Below, piece by piece: positions 41,389 to 50,106 of a DNA stretch of 64,000 bases. Location of the stretch: assembly GCF_030269445.1 (NCBI RefSeq), contig NZ_BSTJ01000009.1, positions 372,001 to 436,000 on the forward strand. Direction: 5' to 3'. The notes under the pieces were generated by a model. That model worked only from the letters and a program-made list of their open reading frames with translations. It was not told the DNA's origin and made no database searches. Positions within the stretch are counted from its first letter, which is position 1, and each line of letters opens with the position of its first letter. The stretch is from Actinoallomurus iriomotensis. Lineage in GTDB: Bacteria > Actinomycetota > Actinomycetes > Streptosporangiales > Streptosporangiaceae. The translations under genes and the position numbers were made by a program.

Positions 41389-41802
41389 ATGAGCGCTCTC
41401 TACACCGCGATCGCCACCGCCTCAGGCCGCGACGGCCGGGCCGTCAGCTCCGACAACAAGCTCGACGTCACGCTCGCCATGCCGAAGGAGCTCGGCGGCA
41501 GCGGAGAAGGCACCAACCCCGAGCAGCTCTTCGCGGCCGGTTACTCCGCCTGCTTCGCCAGCGCGCTGGGGCTCGTGGCGAGCAAGAAGAACATCGACGT
41601 GGCCGACGCCTCCGTGACCGGTGAGGTGGGCCTGCACCCGAACGGCTCGGGCGGCTTCAGTCTCAGCGTCACGCTGCGCGTCGAACTGCCGGACCACGTG
41701 GACGCCGAGACCGGCCGCGAACTGCTCGAGGCCACACACCAGGTGTGCCCGTACTCCAACGCGACCCGGGGCAACATCCCGGTCGAGCTGGTCAGGGAGT
41801 GA
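41389..41802 (+). CDS. ohr: Organic hydroperoxide resistance protein (Ohr, OsmC superfamily)
   Basis: A 137-residue Ohr: peroxidatic Cys in AAGYSACFASAL (about 55) and resolving Cys in THQVCPYSNAT (about 120), with the conserved PEQLFAAGY before the first. Ohr reduces fatty-acid and other organic hydroperoxides with lipoyl-type electron donors in the cytoplasm. It is divergent from the TetR gene and convergent with the beta-glucosidase gene, whose stop it overlaps by 11 bases. Confidence 0.9.
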   Translation: MSALYTAIATASGRDGRAVSSDNKLDVTLAMPKELGGSGEGTNPEQLFAAGYSACFASALGLVASKKNIDVADASVTGEVGLHPNGSGGFSLSVTLRVELPDHVDAETGRELLEATHQVCPYSNATRGNIPVELVRE

Positions 41803-44092
41803 CCGTCACCGGGACGGTGAGCACCCGCCCGGCGCCGAGGACACGCTCGGCGCCGGTGAGCATGAACTCCCCGCGCAGCGGCAGGTCCTCGGAGGACGAG
41901 CCTACCGCCACCTCGATGGTCCCCGGCTCGACGATCCGGCGCAGGTCGGTGCCGGTGAACGCGGTACGGTCGGCGTGCACCGAGAAGGTCACCCGGGCCG
42001 TCGCGCCCGGCGCGAGCCGCACCCGCGCCCACCCTGCCAGCCGGCGCACCGGCTGTACGACGGAGGCCACCGGGTCGGACAGGTACAGCTGCACGACCTC
42101 GGTGCCGGGACGGTCACCGAGATTGCGCACGGTCGCCGCGACCTCGACCGTGCCGTCCGTCGGCGCGGAGGGGTCCACGCGCAGGTCCTCGTAGCCGAAC
42201 CTCGTCCACGTCAGGCCGTGCCCGAACGCGAACAGCGGCTCGGGGTCCACCGCGCTCCACCGCGACGACGCGCCCGTACGGGGCCGCAGGTAGGTGCCCG
42301 GCTGGCCGCCCGGGTGGCGCGGCACGCTCACCGGCAGCCGGCCCGACGGCTCGACCCGGCCGGACAGCACTCCGGCGATCGCCGGGGCGCCCTCCTCGCC
42401 GGGGAAGAAGGTCTGCACCACGGCGGCGGCCCGATCGGCGATGCCGCCCAGCGCGTACGGCCGGCCGGTCAGCAGGACCACGACCGTGGGAGTGCCGGTC
42501 GCCAGCACCGCCTCGGCGAGCGCGCGCTGCCGGCCGGGCAGGGCGAGCGTCTCGGCGTCGCAGCCCTCGCCGGACGTGCCGTGGCCGAACATCCCGGCCC
42601 GGTCGCCGAGGGCGAGCACGCACACGTCGGCCCCGCGCGCCGCCGCGACCGCCGCATCGATGTCGCCGTCGCTGGACACCATGACGTCGCCGCCGCCCGC
42701 CGCCGTCAGCTCGACGCCGGGCAGCTCGGCCCGCAGCGCCTCGGTGAGAGAGGACACCTCCACGCCGATCGGCAGGTCCGGGTACCGCGCGGCCATGTGG
42801 TTGGGGAAGGTGTAGCAGCCCATCATCGCCCGCGCGTCGTCGGCCAGCGGGCCGGCCACGGCCAGCCGCCGCGCCCGCAGCGGGAGCACGCCGTCGTTGG
42901 CCAGCAGCACGACCGACTCCTCCGCGAGGCGGCGTGCGAGGTGCCGCAGCTCGGGTGGGTCCAGGTCGGCCGCGTCCGTCTCCTCCACCCGGTCGTCCAG
43001 CAGCCCGAGCTCGCACTTGAGCGCGAGCACCCGGGCGACCGCCCGGTCGAGATGCTCCTCGGGCACCGTGCCACGCCGCACCTGTTCGACGAGCGGAGCG
43101 CCGTAGCAGCGCACGGTGGGCAGCTCGACGTCGACGCCGGCGCGCAGCGCGAGCGCGGCCGCCTCCCCGGGGGAGCCCGCGACCCCGTGCATGTCCTCCA
43201 GGAACGAGATCGCGAAGTAGTCGGCCACCACGATGCCGGTGAAGCCGAGCTCCTCGCGGAGCAGCCCGGTGAGCAGGCGCTCGTTGGCGGCCATGGGAAC
43301 GCCGTCGACGTCGGCGTAGGAGTTCATCACCGCACGCGCGCCGCCCTCGCGCAGCGCGAGCACGAAGGGTTCGAGGATGACGTCGGCGAACTCCCGCGGG
43401 CCCATCGGCACCGGGGCCATGTTGCGGCCCCCGCGCGAGGCGGAGTACCCGGCGAAGTGCTTGAGCGTCGCGACCAGACCCGCGCGTTCGAGCCCGCGGA
43501 CGTAGGCGGTGCCGACGACGCCGACGAGGTAGGGGTCCTCGCCGATGGTCTCCTCCGTACGGCCCCAGCGGTAGTCGCGGGTGACGTCGAGGACCGGTGC
43601 CAGTCCCTGGTGCACGCCGGCGCGCCGCATGGTCGCCGCGACGGCGGCGGCCATCTCCTCGACCAGCTCCGGGTCGAAGCTCGCGCCCCAGGCGAGCGGG
43701 CAGGGGAACACGGTCGCGGTCCAGGTCATGAAGCCGGTGAGGCACTCCTCGTGCGCGATCGCGGGGATGCCGAAGCGGTTCGCCGCCGTCACCCGTGCCT
43801 GGAGCTCGCGCAGCCGCGCCGCGCCGTCGGCCGGGCGTACCGGCGCCGTGCCGAAGACGCGGGTGAGCTGGCCGAGCCCGTGCCGGAGGACCTCCTCCAG
43901 CGGCGGCGGCTCGCCGAAGTCGTCGGGCAGCGGCGCCACCTCCTCGCCCTCGCGCGCGGACTCGGCCCAGTAGCCGATGAGCTGCGCGGCCTTCTCCTCG
44001 ATGGTCATGCGGTCGAGCAGGTCGGCGACCCGCTCGGCCACCGGGAGCCGGGGGTCCCGCCACGACTCGTGGGTGCGGAGCGTCTCGGCCAT
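41792..44092 (-). CDS. Glycoside hydrolase family 3 beta-glucosidase-type enzyme
   Basis: A 766-residue GH3 enzyme without signal peptide, hence cytoplasmic. The N-terminal barrel includes KHF (211-213) and the nucleophile Asp in GIVVADYFAI (about 291). It is followed by the alpha/beta sandwich domain and a C-terminal fibronectin III-like domain. GH3 enzymes release glucose or xylose from beta-linked oligosaccharides. It lies directly downstream of the LacI-type gene on the same strand (12-base gap) and next to a sugar ABC importer, so imported oligosaccharide is its likely substrate. Confidence 0.88.
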   Translation of the reverse strand: MAETLRTHESWRDPRLPVAERVADLLDRMTIEEKAAQLIGYWAESAREGEEVAPLPDDFGEPPPLEEVLRHGLGQLTRVFGTAPVRPADGAARLRELQARVTAANRFGIPAIAHEECLTGFMTWTATVFPCPLAWGASFDPELVEEMAAAVAATMRRAGVHQGLAPVLDVTRDYRWGRTEETIGEDPYLVGVVGTAYVRGLERAGLVATLKHFAGYSASRGGRNMAPVPMGPREFADVILEPFVLALREGGARAVMNSYADVDGVPMAANERLLTGLLREELGFTGIVVADYFAISFLEDMHGVAGSPGEAAALALRAGVDVELPTVRCYGAPLVEQVRRGTVPEEHLDRAVARVLALKCELGLLDDRVEETDAADLDPPELRHLARRLAEESVVLLANDGVLPLRARRLAVAGPLADDARAMMGCYTFPNHMAARYPDLPIGVEVSSLTEALRAELPGVELTAAGGGDVMVSSDGDIDAAVAAARGADVCVLALGDRAGMFGHGTSGEGCDAETLALPGRQRALAEAVLATGTPTVVVLLTGRPYALGGIADRAAAVVQTFFPGEEGAPAIAGVLSGRVEPSGRLPVSVPRHPGGQPGTYLRPRTGASSRWSAVDPEPLFAFGHGLTWTRFGYEDLRVDPSAPTDGTVEVAATVRNLGDRPGTEVVQLYLSDPVASVVQPVRRLAGWARVRLAPGATARVTFSVHADRTAFTGTDLRRIVEPGTIEVAVGSSSEDLPLRGEFMLTGAERVLGAGRVLTVPVTVTP

Positions 44093-44104
44093 GGGCGGCC
44101 CTCC

Positions 44105-45124
44105 CTAGGCGGCGGGCGGCGGCGCGGTGGACAGCCGGACCCGCAGATCGGTGGCGAGCTCCATGCGAGGACTCACGAGGGCCTCGCCGTCGAGCTGCTG
44201 GAACAGCATGCGGGCCGCGAGCCGGCCCATCTCCTCCAGGGGCTGGCGGACCGTGGTCAACGGCGGTGACAGCCACTGGCACAGGGGAAGGTCGTCGAAG
44301 CCGACGACGCTCAGATCGTCGGGCACCCGCAGCCCGGCCTGCCGGGCGGCCTCGTACGCGCCCATGGCCTGCTGGTCGCTGCCCGCGAAGATCGCCGTCG
44401 GCCGGTCGTCCAGGGCGAGCAGCTCACGGGAGGCGCGGAACCCGCCCTCGTGCCGGAAGTCGCCGTACAGGACGAGCCGCCGGTCGAACTCGATGCCCGC
44501 GCGCTCCAGCGCGGTCCGGTAGCCGTCGATGCGGGCCTGGGTGCAGAGCATGGTGCGCGGGCCGCCGATGGCCGCGATGCGCCGGTGCCCGAGCGACAGC
44601 AGGTGCTCGGTCGCGGCCATGCCGCCCGCCCAGTTGGTCGCGCCGACGCTGGCCACGTCGGTGTCGGGCAGGTCGACCGGGTCGATGACGACGAGGGCGA
44701 TCCCCGCGCGTTCGAGCTGCTCACGCTGCTGCGACGTCATGCTCGAGGTCACCAGGATCACGCCGTCGCTGTCGTGCATGGTCGTCATGGAGGTCCAGCT
44801 GGGCGGGCGCGCGTCGTCGTCGCGTACGAGGGAGACGACGGTGCCCGTGCCCCGCTCGGTGCACTCCGCCTCGACGCCGCGCAGGATCTCCACCGCCCAC
44901 GGGCTGTCCAGTCCGCCGATGACCAGGTCGACCAGCCCGGAACGGCGCGCACGACGACCGCCCGGCGCGAGGTAGTTGTGCGTCCTCAGCAGGTCCGCGA
45001 CCCGCTCGCGCGTGGCGGGCGCCACGTCGGTGCGGCCGTTCAGCACCTTGGAGACGGTGGCCTGCGACACGCCCGCCTCCGATGCGATCAGGGCAAGCGT
45101 GGGTCGTGTGGGCTGCTCGCTGAT
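44105..45124 (-). CDS. LacI family repressor with apparent ATC start codon
   Basis: The HTH reads TLALIASEAGVSQATVSKVLNG, followed by the hinge and periplasmic-binding-like ligand domain (VILVTSSMTSQQ, TAIFAGSDQQAMGAYEAARQ). In frame, the first GTG (45070) lies inside the HTH and would delete helix 1. The only start-like codon before the HTH after the in-frame TGA is ATC at 45122-45124, 7 bases behind GGAAGG. The protein then begins with I/M-SEQPTRPTL, natural for the family. It likely represses the divergent ABC importer and the GH3 gene until a disaccharide binds. Confidence 0.85.
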   Translation of the reverse strand: MSEQPTRPTLALIASEAGVSQATVSKVLNGRTDVAPATRERVADLLRTHNYLAPGGRRARRSGLVDLVIGGLDSPWAVEILRGVEAECTERGTGTVVSLVRDDDARPPSWTSMTTMHDSDGVILVTSSMTSQQREQLERAGIALVVIDPVDLPDTDVASVGATNWAGGMAATEHLLSLGHRRIAAIGGPRTMLCTQARIDGYRTALERAGIEFDRRLVLYGDFRHEGGFRASRELLALDDRPTAIFAGSDQQAMGAYEAARQAGLRVPDDLSVVGFDDLPLCQWLSPPLTTVRQPLEEMGRLAARMLFQQLDGEALVSPRMELATDLRVRLSTAPPPAA

Positions 45125-45247
45125 GACGCTACCTTCCTTCGCTCCGCCGACCTGTGATCACGAATGCTATCGCAAACTTTCGAACCGGCACAGACCATCG
45201 TATCCAGCGGCTTAGCCGAGCGCAGTTCACGATTACGTGACAGGGGG

Positions 45248-45317
45248 TTGACCCCCGTACCGGCCTTTTCTAGGGTACGGCAGCAATAGATATCGATAAA
45301 TTTTCGAAAATCTATCG
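45248..45317 (+). promoter_or_regulatory. Promoter and LacI operator of the sugar importer
   Basis: TTGACC (45248-45253), a 17-base spacer and TAGGGT (45271-45276) form a good promoter. The 24-bp near-perfect palindrome at 45294-45317, centred on ATTTTCGAAAAT and flanked by CGATA/TATCG, lies just downstream as a road-block operator. A related half-site occurs at about 45168-45187 beside the repressor gene. Confidence 0.7.
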
Positions 45318-45363
45318 CCCGCGTTCTCGGACCGTTCTCCCACCCCCAGTCAAGGAGGTCCTG

Positions 45364-46683
45364 ATGGGCGAGACGCCCCTCTCTCGGCGCACCTTCCTGT
45401 CCGCTGCCGCGATCACCGGCCTGTCCGCGCCTCTCCTCAGCGCCTGCGGCACCTCCGGCCCGGCCGGCGCGAAGGGAGGCGGGAAGACCGTCCAGGCCTG
45501 GGTCCTGGTCGACGAGGCGCAGAACCGCGTGCAGAACGTGGCGATCGACGACTTCAACAAGGGCTCCTCCGGCAAGGTGAAACTGCTGCCGATCTCCAGC
45601 GACGGCGCGGTCTACGCCGACAAGCTGCGGGTGAGCATGGGGTCGCCCAACCCGCCCGACCTGCTGTTCAACTGGGGCGCCGGCAGCATCCGCAACTACG
45701 TGCAGGCCGGTGGCCTGGTCGACCTGAGCTCGCAGCTGAACGCCGACACGACCTGGAAGAACTCCTTCCTGCCCTCAGTGCTGAACGCCGGGCAGATCGA
45801 CGGGAAGTACTACGGCATCCCGATGCGCGGCATGCAGCCGGTCGTGCTGTTCTACAACAAGACGCTCTTCGCCGAGCAGGGCCAGAAACCGCCGGCGACC
45901 TACGACGACCTGCTCAAGCTGGTCGACTTCTTCAAGGGGAAGAAGATCCAGCCGTTCGCCCTCGGCGGCCTCGACCAGTGGCCCGAACTCATGTGGCTGG
46001 AGTACCTCGTCGAACGCGCGGGCGGCCCGACCGTCTTCCAGAACATCGCGGCCGGCCGGCCCGGCGCCTGGCGCGACCCGGCGATCGCCACGGCGTTGAG
46101 CCAGATCCAGGACCTGGTGCGCCGCGGCGCGTTCGGCACGAACTTCAACTCGGTCAACTACGTCAACGACGGCGCCGGGCTGCTGTTCGCCAAGGGCAAG
46201 GCGGCCATGCATCTCATGGGCACCTGGGAGGTCTCCAACCAGGTCGAACGGCACCGGAAGTTCGCCGAGACGGACCTCGGCTTCGCGCCGTTCCCGTCGG
46301 TGGCCGACGGCAAGGGCGACCCGAACGCCGTCGTCGGCAACCCGACCAACTACTTCTCGGTCAGCACCAAGTCCGTCGACAAGGACGCCGCGATCGCCTT
46401 CCTCAAGAAGGAGATGGCCGCACCGGCGTACGTGGACGCGCTCATCAAGTCCGGCGACGTGCCGGCCGTGACCGGCATCGACGCGAAGCTGTCCGCCTCG
46501 CCCCAGCCGGAGTTCGCGCGCTACGTCTACCAACTCGTGCAGAAGGCGCCGAGCTTCACCCTCTCGTGGGACCAGGCGCTGATGCCGCAGTTCAAGACGC
46601 CGCTGCTGGCGAACCTGCAGAAGGTCTTCTCCGGCAAGCAGACCCCGCAGCAGTTCGTCACCGCCCTGGAGTCGGTTAAGTGA
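45364..46683 (+). CDS. Sugar ABC importer, substrate-binding lipoprotein (twin-arginine signal)
   Basis: A 439-residue extracellular solute-binding protein. The N terminus SRRTFLSAAAITGL is a Tat signal and LLSAC (Cys about 28) a lipobox. The rest has the family 1 sugar-binding fold (for example FNWGAGSIRNYVQAGGLVDL and GIPMRGMQPVVLFYNK, the hinge-region motif). It should capture an oligosaccharide outside the membrane and pass it to the two permeases that follow with 4-base overlap and 2-base gap. The ligand is inferred to be the substrate of the neighbouring GH3 enzyme. Confidence 0.88.
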   Translation: MGETPLSRRTFLSAAAITGLSAPLLSACGTSGPAGAKGGGKTVQAWVLVDEAQNRVQNVAIDDFNKGSSGKVKLLPISSDGAVYADKLRVSMGSPNPPDLLFNWGAGSIRNYVQAGGLVDLSSQLNADTTWKNSFLPSVLNAGQIDGKYYGIPMRGMQPVVLFYNKTLFAEQGQKPPATYDDLLKLVDFFKGKKIQPFALGGLDQWPELMWLEYLVERAGGPTVFQNIAAGRPGAWRDPAIATALSQIQDLVRRGAFGTNFNSVNYVNDGAGLLFAKGKAAMHLMGTWEVSNQVERHRKFAETDLGFAPFPSVADGKGDPNAVVGNPTNYFSVSTKSVDKDAAIAFLKKEMAAPAYVDALIKSGDVPAVTGIDAKLSASPQPEFARYVYQLVQKAPSFTLSWDQALMPQFKTPLLANLQKVFSGKQTPQQFVTALESVK

Positions 46684-47618
46684 CCACCGCGCTCCCGGCC
46701 GCGCGCCGCGGGGGCGTCCGTGCGGCTGAGAAGAGCACCGACCGGGCGGCGCGGCCGGGTGTGCTGTGGGTCGTGCCGGCGGCGCTGTTCTTCATGGTCT
46801 TCGCCGGGCTGCCGCTCCTGCTCGTGGCGGTGCTGTCGTTCACCTCCTGGAACGGCCTCGGCACGCCCAGGTTCAACGGCCTGGACAACTGGAGCCGTCT
46901 GCTGTCCGACTCGTCGGTGTGGCAGTCGCTGCGGATCAGCGCGATCCTCACCGTCCTGTGCTGGGCGGTGCAGACCCCGCTGGCGCTGCTGCTCGGCGTG
47001 TGGGCGGCCGGCCGGCAGCGCAACCGGGCGGTGCTGTCGTCGATCTTCTTCCTGCCGCTGCTCATGTCGACGGCGGCGATCGCCATCACCTGGCTGACGC
47101 TCCTCGACCCCAACTTCGGGCTCGCCGCCAAGTGGGGCCACTACATCGGCTTCCCCGACGGCAACATCATCGGAAGCCCGCGCGGCGCGCTGGGCTGCGT
47201 CGTGGTGGTCGTCGCCTGGCAGTTCGTGCCGTTCCACACGCTGCTCTACCAGGCGGCCACGCGGCAGATCCCGCAGTCGCTGTACGACGCGGCCACCGTC
47301 GACGGCGCCGGGCGGGTGCGGCAGTTCCGGCACATCACGCTGCCGCAGCTGCGCAACACCATCGTCACCTCGTCGGTGCTGATGCTCGTCGGGTCGCTCA
47401 CCTACTTCGAGACCGTGCTGATCCTCACCGGGGGCGGGCCGGGGAGCGCGACGAACATCCTGCCGCAGCACATGTACATGACCGCCTTCCGCGACTACCA
47501 GATGGGGTACGCCAGCGTGATCGCGCTCGCCTTGGTCGCGCTCGGCACCGCCCTGTCGCTGCTCATCGTCCGGTTCTCCGGGTTCGCCAAGATGCGCAGC
47601 ACGCTGGAGGGGATCTGA
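46680..47618 (+). CDS. Sugar ABC importer permease 1 (MalF-like)
   Basis: A 312-residue permease with six hydrophobic helices and the EAA loop (LYDAATVDGAGRVRQFRHIT) that docks with the ATPase. It begins in an ATGA-like overlap with the binding-protein gene (GTGA, 46680). Carbohydrate-uptake (CUT1) family. No ATPase gene is present in this operon, so a shared MsiK-type ATPase elsewhere is expected. Confidence 0.88.
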   Translation: MTTALPAARRGGVRAAEKSTDRAARPGVLWVVPAALFFMVFAGLPLLLVAVLSFTSWNGLGTPRFNGLDNWSRLLSDSSVWQSLRISAILTVLCWAVQTPLALLLGVWAAGRQRNRAVLSSIFFLPLLMSTAAIAITWLTLLDPNFGLAAKWGHYIGFPDGNIIGSPRGALGCVVVVVAWQFVPFHTLLYQAATRQIPQSLYDAATVDGAGRVRQFRHITLPQLRNTIVTSSVLMLVGSLTYFETVLILTGGGPGSATNILPQHMYMTAFRDYQMGYASVIALALVALGTALSLLIVRFSGFAKMRSTLEGI

Positions 47619-47620
47619 GG

Positions 47621-48490
47621 ATGGCCGATGTCAGGCTGAGGGGGGCGCACCGTGCCGTGCGCGGTCGCCGCCTCACGGAACGGCCGAACTGGGGGGCGGG
47701 CGTCGCGGCCGTCGTCTGGCTCGCGTTCGTGATCATCCCGATCTACCTCATGGTCAAGGACGCCCTGCAGACCACCGACTCCTACCTCGACGGCGGCCCG
47801 CTGTCGCTCCCGCGGCACGTCACCGGGCACAACTTCGTCGACGTCTTCGACCGCGGCTTCACGCGCTACCTGATCAACACGGCCATCGTGACGGTCGCGA
47901 GCGCCGCGCTGACCGTGCTGCTGGCGTTCCCGGCCGCGTACGCGATCGTGCGGTCCCGCAGCCGGGCGGTCTCCGGGATCTTCCGGCTCTTCCTCGCCGG
48001 CCTGGCCATCCCGGCCCAGGCGACGATCATCCCGGTGTACCTGCTGATCACCCGGATGCACCTGTACGACTCGCTGACCGCGATCGTGCTGCCCACGGTC
48101 GCCTTCGGCCTGCCGCTCAGCATCCTCGTGCTGGCCTCCGCGCTGCGGGACGTGCCACGGGAGCTGTACGAGGCGATGACGCTGGAGGGCGGCGGGTCGG
48201 TGCGGCTGATGTGGAGCCTCGCGCTGCCGCTCAGCCGCGCGTCGCTGACCACCGTGTCGGTCTACTGCGCGCTGAACGCCTGGAACGGCTTCCTGTTCCC
48301 GCTGATCCTCACCCAGTCCGACGAACAGCGGGTGCAGACACTCGGCCTGTACAACTTCCAGGGCCAGTTCAGCTCGAACATCCCCGGTCTGATGGCGGCG
48401 GTGCTGCTGTCCGCGTTCCCGATCTTCGTGGTCTACCTGTTCGCGCGGCGGTGGCTGGTCGCCGGGATGGCCGGCGTCGGGGGGAAGTGA
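47621..48490 (+). CDS. Sugar ABC importer permease 2 (MalG-like)
   Basis: A 289-residue CUT1 permease starting at ATG 47621, two bases after the previous stop. It has six helices and an EAA-type loop (LYEAMTLEGGGSVRLMWSLA). It completes the heterodimeric channel with the MalF-like subunit. The operon ends here; the next gene is on the opposite strand. Confidence 0.88.
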   Translation: MADVRLRGAHRAVRGRRLTERPNWGAGVAAVVWLAFVIIPIYLMVKDALQTTDSYLDGGPLSLPRHVTGHNFVDVFDRGFTRYLINTAIVTVASAALTVLLAFPAAYAIVRSRSRAVSGIFRLFLAGLAIPAQATIIPVYLLITRMHLYDSLTAIVLPTVAFGLPLSILVLASALRDVPRELYEAMTLEGGGSVRLMWSLALPLSRASLTTVSVYCALNAWNGFLFPLILTQSDEQRVQTLGLYNFQGQFSSNIPGLMAAVLLSAFPIFVVYLFARRWLVAGMAGVGGK

Positions 48491-48492
48491 GC

Positions 48493-48771
48493 TCAGCGAG
48501 CGCCCGTACGGTGCTCGCGCAGGAACGCCGCGATGCGTCGTGCGGCTCCCGCGGGGTCGCGGACCGGATGGCGCATCGCGGCGTTGTGCCAGTCGAAGTC
48601 GGTGCCGGACTCGCTGACGAAGACGTACAGCGGGACACCGGGGACGTCGGTCGTGACGGTGAGGCCGGGCAGTGCCTCGCGAAAGCCGACGTTCAGCCCG
48701 AGTCCGGCCAGCTCATCGTGCAGTTCGCCGAGCAGCCGCAGTTCTTCGTCGTACCGCATCGCGTGTCGCAT
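48493..48771 (-). CDS. Hypothetical protein, 92 aa
   Basis: From ATG 48771: a small soluble protein (ELRLLGELHDELAGLGLNVGF, then VPLYVFVSESGTDFDWHNAA and a C-terminal amphipathic helix). No family recognised. It is convergent with the sugar importer operon, with only 2 bases between the stops. Longer starts exist, but the upstream residues look non-native. Confidence 0.6.
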   Translation of the reverse strand: MRHAMRYDEELRLLGELHDELAGLGLNVGFREALPGLTVTTDVPGVPLYVFVSESGTDFDWHNAAMRHPVRDPAGAARRIAAFLREHRTGAR

Positions 48772-48889
48772 CGCCCCGCCCCTCTCTGGTCGCCGGAGGT
48801 GAGGTGATCCGGGGACCGCCACATCTCCACATACGCAGCGGAAGTGGCAAAAGGTTCATTTCGGTCGGGGCTGGGCCGTGCGGGCGGCC

Positions 48890-49477
48890 TCACGACACCT
48901 GGTCGACGGTACGGCGGGGAGCGCGGAAGACGCGGACGACCTCGCTGACCCGGTCGGTCAGGATCTCCTCGGTCCGGTTTTCGTACGTCCCGCGGCCGGC
49001 GCGGCGCTGCGCCCAGCGGGGCACCGGCGTGGCCGTACGGTTGGCGGCGTGCCAGCGGTCGGTCAGCTCGCCGAGGCTCTGCCGCGCCTGGGCGAACGTG
49101 TGGCCGGGCAGGTCCACCTGCCGCGCCTGACGGGCCGCCGTCTCCGCCGACTGGTAGGCCTTCGCGGCCTCCACGGCCTGGCTCTCCTTGCGCGCCGGCC
49201 CCACCATGCTGATCACGGTGGTCAGCATCGCGGCCGACAGGGCGAGCGCGCCGGCCACCACGGGGAACCGGTCCCCGGCGAGTGCGACGCTGCCGGCCAC
49301 CCCGGCCGAGACGACGGCGGACGAGCCGAGCCCGAGGTTGATGAACCGCCAGATCCGTACGGTCTCCCACTGCGCCCGCGCGGCCCGCGCGCAGACCTCC
49401 TCGATCCGGCAGAACTCGGCCGCGACCGCGACGCGCCACGTGGGCTCGATCCCGCCGAACAGCTCCTTTTCGGCCAT
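48890..49477 (-). CDS. SLATT-like two-TM membrane protein
   Basis: A 195-residue protein with two adjacent hydrophobic helices (about 45-67 and 73-95) followed by a long helical, Arg/Gln-rich cytoplasmic part. The pattern (short N-terminal helix, 2 TM helices, coiled segment) is that of SLATT/DUF4231 proteins, which in other genomes act as pore-forming effectors with nucleotide-signal sensors. No cyclase or SLOG gene is adjacent here, so it is an orphan and the assignment is tentative. Confidence 0.5.
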   Translation of the reverse strand: MAEKELFGGIEPTWRVAVAAEFCRIEEVCARAARAQWETVRIWRFINLGLGSSAVVSAGVAGSVALAGDRFPVVAGALALSAAMLTTVISMVGPARKESQAVEAAKAYQSAETAARQARQVDLPGHTFAQARQSLGELTDRWHAANRTATPVPRWAQRRAGRGTYENRTEEILTDRVSEVVRVFRAPRRTVDQVS

Positions 49478-49621
49478 GGGGCTTCTCCGATCACCTCGCC
49501 GACGATGAGCCAGATGATTCAGTGATCACCGCCCGCGCGTGGCCCCGACAACGGAAACCGGGAATGCCCTTGACCGATGATCTTGCGCCGGGGCCGGGCG
49601 GGACCGGCGAGTACGCCGGCG

Positions 49622-50071
49622 TCAGAGCTGGAGCTTGAGTCCCTCGTGGGTGGGCTCGAAGCCGAGGGACTCATAGAAGCGGATGGCGTCGGCGCGGCGC
49701 TTGTCGGAGGTGAGCTGGACCAGGCCGCACCCGCGCTGTTTCGCCTGGTCGACCGCCCAGGTGATCATCTCGCGGCCGAGGCCGCGGCTCCGGTGGGCGG
49801 AGGCGACGCGCACCGCCTCGATCTGGGCGCGCTCGGCGCCCATCCGGCTGAGGCCGGGGATGTAAGTGATCTGCAGCGTGCCGGCGACCTCGCCGTCGAT
49901 CTCGGCGACCACCAGGTGGTTGCGGGGGTCCGCGTCGACATCGCGGAACGCGGCCAGGTAGCGGCCGGACTCGCCTTCGCGGCCGGCGCCGATCATGTCG
50001 TCCGCCAGCAGGGCGACGATGGCGGGCACGTCCTTCTCGGTGGCGGAGCGGAAGATCACGTCGGTCGGCAC
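49622..50071 (-). CDS. GNAT family N-acetyltransferase
   Basis: GTG 50071 behind AAGGTG is preferred over the upstream start. The 149-residue protein has the acetyl-CoA loop AVRVASAHRSRGLGREMI (motif A) and RADAIRFYESLGFEPTHEG (motif B), with the conserved Tyr general acid. The substrate is not predictable. It is divergent from the WhiB operon. Confidence 0.85.
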   Translation of the reverse strand: MPTDVIFRSATEKDVPAIVALLADDMIGAGREGESGRYLAAFRDVDADPRNHLVVAEIDGEVAGTLQITYIPGLSRMGAERAQIEAVRVASAHRSRGLGREMITWAVDQAKQRGCGLVQLTSDKRRADAIRFYESLGFEPTHEGLKLQL

Positions 50072-50106
50072 GTGAATCACCTTAGTGCGGATTGACACGA
50101 CCCCAC

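Noticed and set aside
42114-44282. 722-residue open frame overlapping the GH3 gene on the same strand, and the 882-residue antisense frame
   Set aside because: Arg/Ala/Gly-rich shadows of the GH3 gene, whose catalytic motifs are in the annotated frame.
44105-45070. LacI-type gene starting at GTG 45070
   Set aside because: This start falls inside the helix-turn-helix and would remove its first helix, so an upstream start (ATC 45124) is preferred.
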